Source: Armatimonadota bacterium
GTDB taxonomy: Bacteria > Bacteroidota > Ignavibacteria > OLB7
Assembly: GCA_020850315.1 (NCBI GenBank)
Contig: JADZEY010000030.1
Span: 35,312 to 99,311 of the forward strand
Direction: 5' to 3'
DNA length: 64,000 bases
Below, piece by piece: positions 10,401-20,199 of this stretch. Under the pieces are notes generated by a model. That model did not search any database. It was not told where the DNA came from and saw only the letters and a program-made list of their open reading frames with translations. The translations under genes were made by a program, and so were the position numbers. The first letter of the stretch is position 1. Each line of letters begins with the position of its first letter.

Positions 10401-13400
10401 GGTTGGATCAAGTTGATTTTTTGGGGCCATGTGATACCACGCGCCGCCGCCAAACCCGTAGATGCCGATTGCCGGGCCAAGCACAATCCCCGGATTGAAT
10501 CGCGCCATTGCGTCAACGTACCAGTAGCGGAAATCCTCGCCCGGGTTCACCTCGCTTGGCTTGGTGCCGAACTGCACGGTCACGCCAACGTAGATGTTCT
10601 TCAGAATCCAGCACTCCACAATGCCACGGAAGCCATCGCCGAAGGTGGCATCCTTCTTGTAGAACTCAATCAACCCCTTGATCTTCACCGCCCCCATGTC
10701 GGCTTCAACGGCGATTTTCGTCAGGTCAATCCCGTCGAACTCTAACTTCTGGCCCCACTCCTTTGCATCAAGGTTCAGCTTGGCTTTCACCATCAATCCC
10801 ATCTTCCCGCCGATGCTGGTTTTCTCGCCAGCAAGTGCCAGGGTGATGTCGAACTTCAGCCCGATGCTTGCGTCGTCGGTTGCGAACTCGATATTCTCGA
10901 TGGAGAGTGGGAATCCCCCCATTTTCTTCGGCGGCGAGGTGAAGCTGAAGGCTTTGTAGCTGAAGCGTTTTTCCCCTTTCGGTGGGTTCGATTGCACCAC
11001 AAGATTCTCGAACCGCAGGCCCTCCATCTTCAGTTTGTACTCCTCGTAATCAATGCTGAAGTAGCCTATCAGATCGGCTTTTGCGTTGAACTTCCCTTGC
11101 CCTGCCACGTTGCCGATGGTGATGTTGCTTCCTGGCTTCAGGTGCAACGCGGCTTTCCAGAACGTGGCTTTCAGCGGCTTGTTCTCTTCGATCTTCAACT
11201 GGAACTGCCATTGCAGTTGGCTTTTTCCGGTGGCGGCGTTTTTCCCCTGCTGAATCAGTGCCGAGTAGTACATGGATTCATCGGCAATCGGCGTTTTGAA
11301 ACTGCCGTTCAGATACCCTTTCTTGAAGCTGCTGCTGACGATCTCCACGCCGATTTTATCCAACGTGAAGCCCCACCCGGCCAGCTTGCCGTAGTTCACC
11401 ACATTCTCCACCATGAAGTTCGCGCTCAGTCCGGTTTTGTCAACCAGCATATGCTCCACCGCGAACGCAATCCCTTTCCCTTCTTGATCGGTAGCAGACC
11501 ACGCGGTGGGAAGCGAAATTGCCGCACGCTTGATGTAGAAACCGCGCCACAGATTGCTTTTGTCCTTGGCGTAGCCGTCGGGGAACTTGATCCCTTCGGG
11601 GTTCACAACATCGCTGTGGTCGTAGGCCATTTCCTGCACTTCCAGGCCGAAGCCGTCGTTGCTGGCAATGAAGCATTTATCAAGATTGACCTTTGCAATC
11701 CAGTTGTTCCAGTCGCGGATTTGGGCAACGAAGTTGGCTTGCACCTGCTTGGTTTCGTCGCTGTTCGGGGTGCCGTCCGCGTTGCGCGGGACAAGCCAAT
11801 CGCGTGGGAAGATTGCCGAGGCATCAATCCGCAATCCATCGAACTTTCCGCACTTCAGCTTCACGTAGGTTCCCTTGTTGTCGTCGTCAAGCTCGGTATC
11901 CTTTGGGGCGTTCAGCTTCAGTGCCATTCCGCCGCCAAGTTGCAGCGTGAAATCGCCGGCAACGTACAGCTTCATCGTGCCGTTGGATGCGCCGAATGAG
12001 CTTGGAGTGAAGACAAGATCGCGCGCGCCGAAGTCAATGAAATTGGTGCTTTGGCCGTTGGTCAAATCGGGTGTTTCCAATCGGAAGGCACACGCCATTG
12101 TCCCTTTTTTGGGGGTGAAGGTCATGCCGATAATTCCCAACGTGTAGTTCTTCCCCTCCACGTTCGCATCGAAGCCAATCGGCAGGCCAATCGGGTCGCT
12201 GCTGGCCAGCATGGATACCAACCGTTTTCCGCTTTGGATTGCTTGGTCAATGGCTTCTGCCTTCCCCTGGTCAAGATCCATTTTCCGCCCAACGGCGTTC
12301 ACCAGCGAGGTGATGGTGCTGTTCTTTACGTCCATCACCGCTTTCACCACGCCGTCGTACATGGCGTTGTCGGCGTTGACCTTGATTCCGCTGAACTCCA
12401 CTTTGATCGGCCCTTTCACGCTCTTCATCTGGATGGTCCCTTTCCCCGTCAGGCCCGCGCCGTCGCCGCTGGCTTCGGTGACGTTCATGCGGAACAATCC
12501 AACTTTTATCTGGGTCCCAACAAAGCTGGGCGCTTTCGATGGAGTCTTGTCGCTGATGTCGGGCGCTTCGGTTCCGGTGCCGCCGTCGTCGCAGTTGTTG
12601 TTGGATGGAGCCTGATACTCGAACGCCGCCAGCTTCCCAACGATTGCGTCCTCGGTACAGGTTGCCGAACGGTCTTGCAGGATTTCCTTTCCGTCAATCT
12701 TCAGCGTGAACCGCCAGACGTAGGTTGCCCCAAAGTCCTTCAGCTGGAAGGTCTTCTTTGCATCCTTTGTGTTGACGAAGGTTAGCTCCAATCCGGTAGT
12801 GTTGGCGGTGTTGGAGATGATGCGGACGTTGGCCGAGTCGTTCCCGGCAAACGATTCGTCGAAGATTGGAGTATCCTTCACCACCGAATCCATTTTCTGG
12901 AACTGCGCCAATTTCCACACCTGCAGCCGCCCGCCGGTGATCCCTTCCTTGCGGATTCCTTCCTGCACAATCACGTTAAAAATTGGCTTGTCGTTCAGGT
13001 CATAAACTCCGCCGGGATCGGGGGTTCCGGCTTTCACGGTTAGGCAGGCTTGGTCGTCGGCGGATTTCTTGTAGCCGAAGGTGGCCAGCTTGGTTTCGAC
13101 TTGGCTGCTGCAAGTGTCACCCGTTTTTGTGAACTGGTCGGTTGTCAGTTTCCAAGCGTACTCCATCCCCTCTTCCGGCTTGAATCGGCTGCTGTCCTGG
13201 GTCATCCGAAGCTCCCAATCGGTGGCTTTGCCGTCGGCCAAATTCAGCGGGGCAATCACGTAATCGCCGCTGGTGGTGACGGTTACGCCACCCATGCTTT
13301 TTGATTGGCCAGCACGCGATGGCTCAACAAACAGCTTGTTGTAGATCGGGGTTCCTTTTGCTGCGTCGGCGGCGGTTTGCCCCGCGCTCTTCTTCCAGAT

Positions 13401-16400
13401 GAACAACTCCACTTGCCCCCAATCGTTCGGGTCAACCGCCGGGGAAATCCGGACGGTGAGCTTCGGTTGCTTCTCCACGTTCTCCGCTTCCTTCGGTGTC
13501 AGCGGGACGATGTAGCGGCAGCCGCCGTAGATGAAGGTTGTGGGGTCGCTTTCCACAATCGTGTTTGGGTCGCCGCAGCTGCTACCGTCGGCCAAGGCGT
13601 TTTCGCCGTTGTAGGTGATGCGGTAGAACCAAGCGTAGCGTTCCCCTTGCTTCAGCTTTTTGCCAGCTGGAAGCGCGGCGTTGTATTTGCCCACCATCCC
13701 TCTCAGCACATTAAAAGTTTCAGGAGATTTGGTGTGGTCAATTGGTATCTCATAAGCGATGATCGTCCGGCCATCAGGCTGCTCGAAATCAATATCCTCT
13801 ACGTTCTCTCCATCCTTCATGGCCGCAAACAGAATCTCCCGTTTGCTGACCGCTGCGGTTTTCATCGAGGTGTTCAATCGTGCTTTGAACTCCTCGGCAT
13901 CGGTCATTACTGCACCGTCGGGGGGGAAGGCGTTGTTCAGCGTCAGGCAGGTGTTGCCGCCGCCGATGAAGCTCATCAATTTGGAGGTTGCGTCCCGTTT
14001 GCAAGCAACCGAATCGGGGGTGTAGATCGTGGTCTCGACGTGCCAGACGTACTCCTGCTCGGCCTCGGTGCGGAACTTGTATTTGTCGTCGCCCATCACA
14101 ATGCGCCACTCGGTTGGGCGCTTCTGGGTGTTGTCAACCGGCTGGAAGTAGAACGCCAAGCGTGTCGCGCTGATTCCATCGCCCAAGTCTTTTTTCACAC
14201 CGATGTCGCGGCTGTCGCCAGCAAGGTGGTCGTAGATTGGTGTTCCCTTTGCTGCGTCGTCGGCGCTTTGCCCCGATTTCTTTTTCCAGATTTTTAATCT
14301 GACACTGGTAAAATCATCGGGGTCCACGCCCGGTGCGGTGCGGAAGGTGAAGGTTGGAACGCCGCTGACGGTGTCGCCAGTTTTTGGTGTTGATCCGGCC
14401 ACGGCAAAGCAGCCGCCATAGACGAACGTTGTTGGCCGTGTCAGAAGCTCCTCGTTCTTCCCGCCGCAGGAGCCGCCCTTTTCTAAGATTTCATTACCAT
14501 CAAATTGAACGCGCAATCGCCAGGCGTAGCGTGCGCCGATTTTCAGCGACTTTCCTTGCTTGGCAAGCTCCTGATTCAAATTTTTGATCGGGAGGTTATA
14601 GGATATTGTTTTGCTTCCGGCATACAGCAGATCGTTGATGCTGGCATCGTAGCGGATCAGATCCATTGGGGATTTCATCAGAAGAGTAAGGGAATCTTCT
14701 TGCCCAACTAACTCGCACAGCTCGTAGATATGCCCGTCAACATTAGCAGCGTTGATTAGCTCGGAGAAATCAACCGATAAAGCATCACCATCGGCGGCAG
14801 TGATCCCCCCCACAGGCGCGATGTTCCGTGCTGTAAGGCATCCACCGTAGATGAAACTGGTTGGGGTGCTTTCCACCACTGCATCCTTTGCGCACGACTC
14901 TCCACCTTCGATTGCTTTATCGCCGTCGAAATAAACCCTCATCTTCCAACCATATCGTTTGCCAGCCACCAGCGATAATCTAGATGGCATCCCCTTGATA
15001 AGGTCCTTTAGATATACCCCAAATAGAGACCGATAAGCTGCAGGATCGCTTTGTGTAGTAAAGGGGATCTCAGATTCGTATTGATATCGCCCGTCGTTGA
15101 AATCAACGCTATTCGCTTGTTCCCCTTCCTCTAGTTCACATAGGACAAGGACACGACGTTTCACTGAACCCGCACGAATTTTCTTCGATAGCTTTACTCT
15201 AAAATCGCCTGTGCTATCGGTAATGGCCTCACCCTCGGCGGGAAGTGTATTAGTGGCTGTAATACAGCCACTATACATAAAACTGGTGGGGATGCTTTCC
15301 CATGTGCTAACGCCGCCGCCGCAGTCGCTACCATCGGCAAGAAGTTCGGCAGCGCTGGCTTTTAACCGTACTCGCCATCCGTAGCGTTGTCCTGGCTTTA
15401 ATGATTCCCCTTGCTTTGCCAGGTTGCCAAAAAGTGACCGAACGCTCATTGCTATAATTCTGAATGTTGCATCAGGAGAATAGACATCATCGGTGGCCAT
15501 CACTATGCTGTGATATTCGCGTCCATCTTTTGGGTTTACCATGTCGGCTTTTTCATCAGCTTTCAACGCAAACACTTCCCACTCACGCAAGTAGCTGCTG
15601 GAAGCACGGTAAGCCTTTGATAACTGCACTTGCAGATCCCCATCGCGGTCATTGATGGCTGCGCCGTCGGTAGGAAGGATATTCTTGATCGTTACACAAC
15701 CGCCATACACAAAACTCGTTGGGGTGCTTTCTACGGTGGCCTCCGGCTCACCGCAGGAGCTACCGTCGCTGAAAATCGCGTTGCCATTGTAGGTCAGGCG
15801 TGCACGCCAGCCGTAGCGTTGCCCAATTTTTAAGGATTTCCCTTCTTCATCAAGGGCTTTATTGATAGCATTAATCTTATAGACGATGCTTTTAGTACTA
15901 GCTTCCGGGGCAAACACATCGTCGGTTAGTTTATCTACGATGAAATACTCACGCCCATCCTTTAGTACAACATTCCGTGGGTCTTCGCCGGGGCGAAGCG
16001 CGAAAATCTCCCATGTCCGTTTGGAGGTGTTGGCAAGCCGGATCGGTTTGTTGAATGCTACCTGCAAATCAGTGGTATCCTCAGCCATTGTTCCGTTGCT
16101 TGGCCAGACGTTGGTTAGTGCAATGCACCCCATATCCTTGCGGAAGCTGAACAGCGGGCTGGCGGTAGTGGTCCGGGCGCAGGCTTGGCCATCCATCCGG
16201 ATGGCGGTGGTGTGTTTCAGCGTCAGTTGCCACAGGTAGTCCTGCTTGTCGTTGGCCACAAACTCCACCGGAACCCCTGCATCGTTGATGCGGAAATGGA
16301 TAACGTCGCCAACGATGTTCAGATATGGAACTCCGCTGCCGTCCATGTCGCGCAGGGCCGCGCCGGCGGTTTTTTGCGTGCGGGAAAAATTGATGTCGCG

Positions 16401-18344
16401 AACCAAGTTTGCTTGTGTGGTGTCGGCTGCGGTTTTGCCCCGCCACACCCGAAGCTCACCCTCCAGAACCTCAGTTGGTTTCACCGAATTGGAGACCCGA
16501 ACCTTGAACGTTGGGCGGCCTTCCTCAATCGCCGATTTATCCTTCGGGAACTCGGCAGCAAGCGCAAAACAGTTGGCGTTCGGGTCCACCACAAACCGCT
16601 GCACGGGGCTGCTGTTGTAGAACTGGCCTGTGGTGTCGTTGCCGTCGTTCGGGTCAACCATCCATTTCACCCGCCAGTAGTATTCGCCGGCTTTGCTCAG
16701 TTTTGGCCTGACGGTTTCCTGGCGGTAAATCTCCTTCTGCAACAACGCTGCCGAGGTGCTTGGCGACATGGCATCAAGCAGCATTCCGCCAACGCGCCCG
16801 GTGTCGCGGAACAGCGGGTTTTTCATGTCGGGCGTGCGCGAGATTTCCAGCACCCATTTCTCGTTGACGGTCATCGCGTAGAACTTCGCGCCCCCTGCCT
16901 TCGGCTCGGCCTTCAGGTCCAGCGGCAACGTCAGCGCGCTTTTATCTACTGGCTCGCTGGTCAGGAACCGGAGCGTGACGGTATCGGGAAGGACGGAGCT
17001 TCCGTTGGCGGGTTCGTTCAGCACCGGCGCGCCCATCCCGACGCTGAACCGCCCTGTCACTTTCCGTTTGGTGGCCGTTTCTTTCTCCCCCTCTTTCTTG
17101 GTGATCGTCACATCTGCCGTCCACGAATAGCTTTTCAGTGGCGATAGAAATTGATCTTTCCGTTCGCCCATTTTCTCGTTCTGGTCTGGGCCAACAACCA
17201 CGTAGGATGCTCGGTTCTTCTCGAACATATCCGGTTGGCGGGTCGCGTTGTTGAACGGGCCATGCTTCCATTCAATGATTCGTTCCTTGCTGCCAGCGCT
17301 GTTCCCGGTGTTCTCCTTCAGTGAGTAGGTGGAGGTGAATTTGGTGAGGTCACGGCAGTACGGCGCAAACTGCACAAGCACCGGCACAAAGCGGTACGGA
17401 ATGCGGATGTCGTCCTTTGGATAGGCGGCGGTGATGTAGGTCGGTTTCTTGCAGTCGGGGTCTTCCGGTTTCGGTTCGGTGCTGTCGCCATAGACAAACG
17501 TGCAGACCTCGCTGTTGCCATTGTTGCGGAAGTTAGTGGCGGCGGTGGGGTCAATGGCTTGCACCCGCCAGGCGTATTTTTTTCCCTTTTTCAGCTGCGG
17601 GTCGGCGGCTCCATATTGATAGATGGGTGCGGTCAGCCCTTCTTTCTTGAAAAGCGTGGGGGCGACGGCGGTCAGCAGTGCTTCTTCCGGGTTGCGGTCG
17701 TCGGGGATCACCTCGGCCATCGTCAGGGTGTAGGTGATTCCGCCGGTGGCCCCGGCTGGCGGAGTCCATTGCAGCAGCAGCAGTTGCGGATCCACCGTCT
17801 GCGTCACTTTCGTGTTGCATGGCGGGGCTGTCAGCTTTGGGGCCTCGATGGTGCGGATGGTGAAGCTGGCGCAGCCGCTTGCCGGGGAAAGCTCAGCTTT
17901 TGTGCTGTGATCCAGTGCCTTCAGACAGATGGTGTACGTCCCTTCGTTCAGCTGTCCCGACCGCGCAACGGTTCCTTTGTCGGAGCCGCTGATGGAGACG
18001 GCGTTGGCGTTGAAAATCTTCAACTCACTTCCGTTCACCGTTCGGACTCCGCCGGCTGGGACGGTGATTGCTGCGACCGGGTAATCGTCGTTGGTGGTGA
18101 CTTTTATCCCCCCCAAGTTATCCTGCAACGTGCCGGAAAGCCGGACGCTGTAGCTTGTTGCGGGGTCGGTGTTGGTCATCGTGATGATGATCCGCTCCGG
18201 GTGGCGATCCCACTCCGATAGCGTGGCTGCATACGGGGGGACCACCGTCACGTTCACAACAATGGGTTTGCTTTGGGCTGCGGCTGCGGCTGTCAGCAAC
18301 ACAAGGGTGACGAAGCTCTGGAAGAAGTACCGGAAAGTCTGCAT
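7443..18344 (-). CDS. Giant (~3633 aa) secreted TANFOR-like repeat protein
   Basis: Likely start at 18344 (MQTFRYFFQSFVTLVLLTAAAAAQS signal peptide), not 18668: the ORF-track extension runs through a dispersed non-coding repeat. N-terminus (VNVTVVPPYAATLSEW...) resembles TANFOR-type modules. Confidence 0.85.
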   Translation of the reverse strand: MQTFRYFFQSFVTLVLLTAAAAAQSKPIVVNVTVVPPYAATLSEWDRHPERIIITMTNTDPATSYSVRLSGTLQDNLGGIKVTTNDDYPVAAITVPAGGVRTVNGSELKIFNANAVSISGSDKGTVARSGQLNEGTYTICLKALDHSTKAELSPASGCASFTIRTIEAPKLTAPPCNTKVTQTVDPQLLLLQWTPPAGATGGITYTLTMAEVIPDDRNPEEALLTAVAPTLFKKEGLTAPIYQYGAADPQLKKGKKYAWRVQAIDPTAATNFRNNGNSEVCTFVYGDSTEPKPEDPDCKKPTYITAAYPKDDIRIPYRFVPVLVQFAPYCRDLTKFTSTYSLKENTGNSAGSKERIIEWKHGPFNNATRQPDMFEKNRASYVVVGPDQNEKMGERKDQFLSPLKSYSWTADVTITKKEGEKETATKRKVTGRFSVGMGAPVLNEPANGSSVLPDTVTLRFLTSEPVDKSALTLPLDLKAEPKAGGAKFYAMTVNEKWVLEISRTPDMKNPLFRDTGRVGGMLLDAMSPSTSAALLQKEIYRQETVRPKLSKAGEYYWRVKWMVDPNDGNDTTGQFYNSSPVQRFVVDPNANCFALAAEFPKDKSAIEEGRPTFKVRVSNSVKPTEVLEGELRVWRGKTAADTTQANLVRDINFSRTQKTAGAALRDMDGSGVPYLNIVGDVIHFRINDAGVPVEFVANDKQDYLWQLTLKHTTAIRMDGQACARTTTASPLFSFRKDMGCIALTNVWPSNGTMAEDTTDLQVAFNKPIRLANTSKRTWEIFALRPGEDPRNVVLKDGREYFIVDKLTDDVFAPEASTKSIVYKINAINKALDEEGKSLKIGQRYGWRARLTYNGNAIFSDGSSCGEPEATVESTPTSFVYGGCVTIKNILPTDGAAINDRDGDLQVQLSKAYRASSSYLREWEVFALKADEKADMVNPKDGREYHSIVMATDDVYSPDATFRIIAMSVRSLFGNLAKQGESLKPGQRYGWRVRLKASAAELLADGSDCGGGVSTWESIPTSFMYSGCITATNTLPAEGEAITDSTGDFRVKLSKKIRAGSVKRRVLVLCELEEGEQANSVDFNDGRYQYESEIPFTTQSDPAAYRSLFGVYLKDLIKGMPSRLSLVAGKRYGWKMRVYFDGDKAIEGGESCAKDAVVESTPTSFIYGGCLTARNIAPVGGITAADGDALSVDFSELINAANVDGHIYELCELVGQEDSLTLLMKSPMDLIRYDASINDLLYAGSKTISYNLPIKNLNQELAKQGKSLKIGARYAWRLRVQFDGNEILEKGGSCGGKNEELLTRPTTFVYGGCFAVAGSTPKTGDTVSGVPTFTFRTAPGVDPDDFTSVRLKIWKKKSGQSADDAAKGTPIYDHLAGDSRDIGVKKDLGDGISATRLAFYFQPVDNTQKRPTEWRIVMGDDKYKFRTEAEQEYVWHVETTIYTPDSVACKRDATSKLMSFIGGGNTCLTLNNAFPPDGAVMTDAEEFKARLNTSMKTAAVSKREILFAAMKDGENVEDIDFEQPDGRTIIAYEIPIDHTKSPETFNVLRGMVGKYNAALPAGKKLKQGERYAWFYRITYNGENALADGSSCGDPNTIVESDPTTFIYGGCRYIVPLTPKEAENVEKQPKLTVRISPAVDPNDWGQVELFIWKKSAGQTAADAAKGTPIYNKLFVEPSRAGQSKSMGGVTVTTSGDYVIAPLNLADGKATDWELRMTQDSSRFKPEEGMEYAWKLTTDQFTKTGDTCSSQVETKLATFGYKKSADDQACLTVKAGTPDPGGVYDLNDKPIFNVIVQEGIRKEGITGGRLQVWKLAQFQKMDSVVKDTPIFDESFAGNDSANVRIISNTANTTGLELTFVNTKDAKKTFQLKDFGATYVWRFTLKIDGKEILQDRSATCTEDAIVGKLAAFEYQAPSNNNCDDGGTGTEAPDISDKTPSKAPSFVGTQIKVGLFRMNVTEASGDGAGLTGKGTIQMKSVKGPIKVEFSGIKVNADNAMYDGVVKAVMDVKNSTITSLVNAVGRKMDLDQGKAEAIDQAIQSGKRLVSMLASSDPIGLPIGFDANVEGKNYTLGIIGMTFTPKKGTMACAFRLETPDLTNGQSTNFIDFGARDLVFTPSSFGASNGTMKLYVAGDFTLQLGGGMALKLNAPKDTELDDDNKGTYVKLKCGKFDGLRIDASAIFPRDWLVPRNADGTPNSDETKQVQANFVAQIRDWNNWIAKVNLDKCFIASNDGFGLEVQEMAYDHSDVVNPEGIKFPDGYAKDKSNLWRGFYIKRAAISLPTAWSATDQEGKGIAFAVEHMLVDKTGLSANFMVENVVNYGKLAGWGFTLDKIGVEIVSSSFKKGYLNGSFKTPIADESMYYSALIQQGKNAATGKSQLQWQFQLKIEENKPLKATFWKAALHLKPGSNITIGNVAGQGKFNAKADLIGYFSIDYEEYKLKMEGLRFENLVVQSNPPKGEKRFSYKAFSFTSPPKKMGGFPLSIENIEFATDDASIGLKFDITLALAGEKTSIGGKMGLMVKAKLNLDAKEWGQKLEFDGIDLTKIAVEADMGAVKIKGLIEFYKKDATFGDGFRGIVECWILKNIYVGVTVQFGTKPSEVNPGEDFRYWYVDAMARFNPGIVLGPAIGIYGFGGGAWYHMAPKNQLDPTLLMKVPENSDASKSGLPSKVGATLSGEEYVPNEGTLFGFKASVTIGTVPDPKPVNADVQLAISFTSSGGLERIRFDGSLYMACDVTERKDPALKASVSILYDNVNKIFHAAFEVDLDFKVVKAHIPAVIHVEPKWWQVKLGEPKNRMTLEVNLAIIKMKFASYIMAGDSLPPLPDPPDQVLSKLTEDQRAKIKSKPMIGRSASGFMFGTIFQVGPVGGEFLIFYGSLDLGVGFDVEVKQFKGMSCGNSDGGGQIGFNDGWYAQGQAYAWIDASIGIKIKLFGAERKFPIIAFSGAALLRMGLPNPTWFEGYLAAKYEILFGLIKGTCHYEFSVGDQCRPRKGDPFTESVPMIEDISPKAGATNIPVLVTPEVSHNFPLGTPFELKDLNDEKIVHTYRILDRNPVMTYNPPSGGTVTEPTSIFWTQGSRASQINPQNMLNGYQQYKLSIAAYAEEYAPHRTTFGGVWAPATYPNPNDPSKLDPIADQTKETYFTTGPQPDYIPWDNVEFSMPGARQRYYLASHPGPYNMGTNGFIQLRRDQGYLLTEKSDGVVQQKLRVRFIPRGGTGKDTVVEDVKYYPAFDRQKAGLSFSVSQLSTSTLYRMDVFRETSYLAGKAGQTSQLLDKIDTTTFTAVVQETGGAETDAQTRIVQATLERENRKLGGVRVNPMTGAQEKMLWYNDFATSAYRDLQTKMMGVRAKRVDRQSDRRLVFHFDSFEPFDGYDIGQIAVEANVPGDWNYNMFMRNIQNRILQYDVPKPPAYTGYFYHLGYYYTNGRRVEWNRVQNLPMTRYIGENLQDAAYQVPSWLAYIDRSAAVEPIADWELAGGTLNPNPRSRWSYGQGACWECGPERFPGGAPGTLWVQYRYEEHAWNLGMRMVNAASQAYSMAVWGEYQWFRAASGRTEQLLIKTEYWDDFLKPYWYLHLGQLEYDRSALSRFYSLPQGWYQMNFYESRGETFESVTRNPRSIMWQYNGTMHNNRAGRF
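12600..16140 (-). repeat. Eight ~430-470 bp internal coding repeats in the giant protein
   Basis: Recurring unit starts near 16133, 15700, 15270, 14840, 14411, 13950, 13520 and 13050, with consensus QRYGWRxRLxYNGxxxxxDGSSCGxxxxxxESTPTSFxYGGC. Confidence 0.85.
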
Positions 18345-18554
18345 GGTGTGCGTTCGATGTCTGAAATCGCCTGAAAGAAATCGCCACATCGGCTTGGCTG
18401 CCAGATGGGAGAACCACCTGCTTTCAAGGTATTCGCCGCGCACCAAGATTTCCGGCAAATGATGCCAAGATTGGAGAGGAAGAGAAAAAAAGTGGCAACT
18501 TTGGCAGAGAAGGAATGGTGAGTGGTTGCTTCGTGCGATTGCAGAGTGGGTGTT

Positions 18555-18605
18555 CACGCAGAGGGCGCAGAGCCAAGAAACGCAGAGAACGCGGAGAAGA
18601 GAAGA
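18555..18605. repeat. CGCAGAG-type dispersed repeat
   Basis: cacgcagagggcgcagagccaagaaacgcagagaacgcggagaagagaagag. Confidence 0.6.
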
Positions 18606-18739
18606 GAGTAGAAGAGGGGGAGCTTGCCCGAAGCAGGCTGGGGGAAGGGGGGCCGGAAATGGGCGCAACCTTTAGAAGGCAGCCGCGAACAGCACGGCGG
18701 AAAGGCCACACACAACAACAGATTCACGACCGACATACA

Positions 18740-19237
18740 ATGGATATCACCGAAGGACTAAAGAAACTTCAGCAACTGCATCTTGCTGGCGGGCTGACCG
18801 ATGAAGAATACGCGCTGGCAAAGCAGGCGTTGTTCGATCATGTAGAGACGCGATCGGAGGATAGCCTGATGTTGATGGATGAAGACACCGACACCATCAC
18901 CGACCCCGAAACCCAGCGGTGGGGGATGTTCCTGCACCTTTCCATGCTTACCGGATTTGTGATCCCCTTTGCCGGTTTCATCCTCCCGTTTGTGATTTGG
19001 CAGTCTAAGAAAAACGACTTGCCGGGGATTGAGGTCCACGGGCGGAATGCTGCCAACTGGATTATTTCGCAGGTTTTGTACTATATCATCTTTGGTGTTC
19101 TCAGTTTCCTGTTGATTGGCATTCCGTTCCTTGTCATCGTTTTCGTTCTCAGCATCATCTTCCCAATCATTGCGGGGGTGAGGTCTAGCAATGGTGAGGT
19201 CTGGAAGTACCCGTTAAGCATCCGGTTTTTGAAGTAA
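18740..19237 (+). CDS. DUF4870-like membrane protein with SHOCT-like N-terminus
   Basis: LQQLHLAGGLTDEEYALAKQALF then WGMFLHLSMLTGF...HGRNAANWIISQVLYY..., hydrophobic helices. Internal ATG at 18740 preferred over 18515. Confidence 0.75.
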   Translation: MDITEGLKKLQQLHLAGGLTDEEYALAKQALFDHVETRSEDSLMLMDEDTDTITDPETQRWGMFLHLSMLTGFVIPFAGFILPFVIWQSKKNDLPGIEVHGRNAANWIISQVLYYIIFGVLSFLLIGIPFLVIVFVLSIIFPIIAGVRSSNGEVWKYPLSIRFLK

Positions 19238-19443
19238 ACGTCAATGATGAACAACAGCACAGCGGCATCTGCGCGGTACGTCGGTATCCCTAATCCTTGT
19301 ACTTGCAGATGCCGCGTGCTTGTTAGGCAGGGCTGGCTTCTCTCTCTCTCAATTCTCCTTGAACGGTAGCAGATACGAAGCAGAGGAAGGATTGGATTTG
19401 CTACCATTGTTCCCCAGCATCAGCGGCTGAGCTTGGCGGCTGG

Positions 19444-19995
19444 TTAGCGCGCCGGTTCATGCAGCTGCATGGAGATCACGCGCCACCGTTTATCGCGCAT
19501 CTGTGCCAGCACGGCTTCCACTTTCCCATTTCCTGCTTTCCCGTAGCTCACGCTTCCGGTCACGGATTTCCGTTTTTGTCCATCTACTTCGTCTGCTGGC
19601 TGGGTTCGCACGCTGCTGCCACGGTGGTACATCAGGAAGTGGCGGTGTGGAAGTATCACCTCATCAATCACCCAATCCCGTGTTGCATCGGGTGGGGCGT
19701 AGAGCATTGCAATTTCCAGATCACCTTCCGACAAGGTTTTCACGTAGCGTTGCAGTGCGCGTCCGGCTGCGGGGCGGGTCCAGGCGGCAATCAGCGTCCC
19801 GATCACCAGGGCAACCACCGCCACAACTCCGAAGATGCTGAAGGATTCATCGCCGCCGCCGCCGTGGGTGCGGTAGTCGTAATCAATAAAGAACAGCACC
19901 GCAGCGATCAGGATCAACAGCATCCCGGATAGTCGGCGGGTAAGATCCATGAAGATGGCGGGCAAGTCGGATGAGGTTCCTGATTGTGGAGGCAT
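19444..19995 (-). CDS. Hypothetical protein with two N-terminal TM helices
   Basis: 183-aa ORF; two hydrophobic segments (LSGMLLILIAAVLFFI, IFGVVAVVALVIGTLIAA). Confidence 0.55.
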   Translation of the reverse strand: MPPQSGTSSDLPAIFMDLTRRLSGMLLILIAAVLFFIDYDYRTHGGGGDESFSIFGVVAVVALVIGTLIAAWTRPAAGRALQRYVKTLSEGDLEIAMLYAPPDATRDWVIDEVILPHRHFLMYHRGSSVRTQPADEVDGQKRKSVTGSVSYGKAGNGKVEAVLAQMRDKRWRVISMQLHEPAR

Positions 19996-20199
19996 AAGCG
20001 GTTAAGAAAAGAATGAGTTGTTGATGAAGGGGAACGTTTGCAGGCTGCCGCATCACCTTCATAGTTAGTGGGAACATACGCGAACGGCGGCCACAACCGC
20101 AACCAAAGAATCGCCACAATCCACATCGCAAGGTTGCGCCGCAAGTCCTGGCACAATGCCGTGCTAACCGTAGGTTATTGCTGCGTAGCTTGCAGCCCC

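Noticed and set aside
8835-10745. 636-aa plus-strand ORF inside the giant gene (with similar ORFs at 7749, 10992, 12051, 13305, 16185)
   Set aside because: Antisense shadows produced by codon bias; His/Arg-rich with no recognisable motifs or signal.
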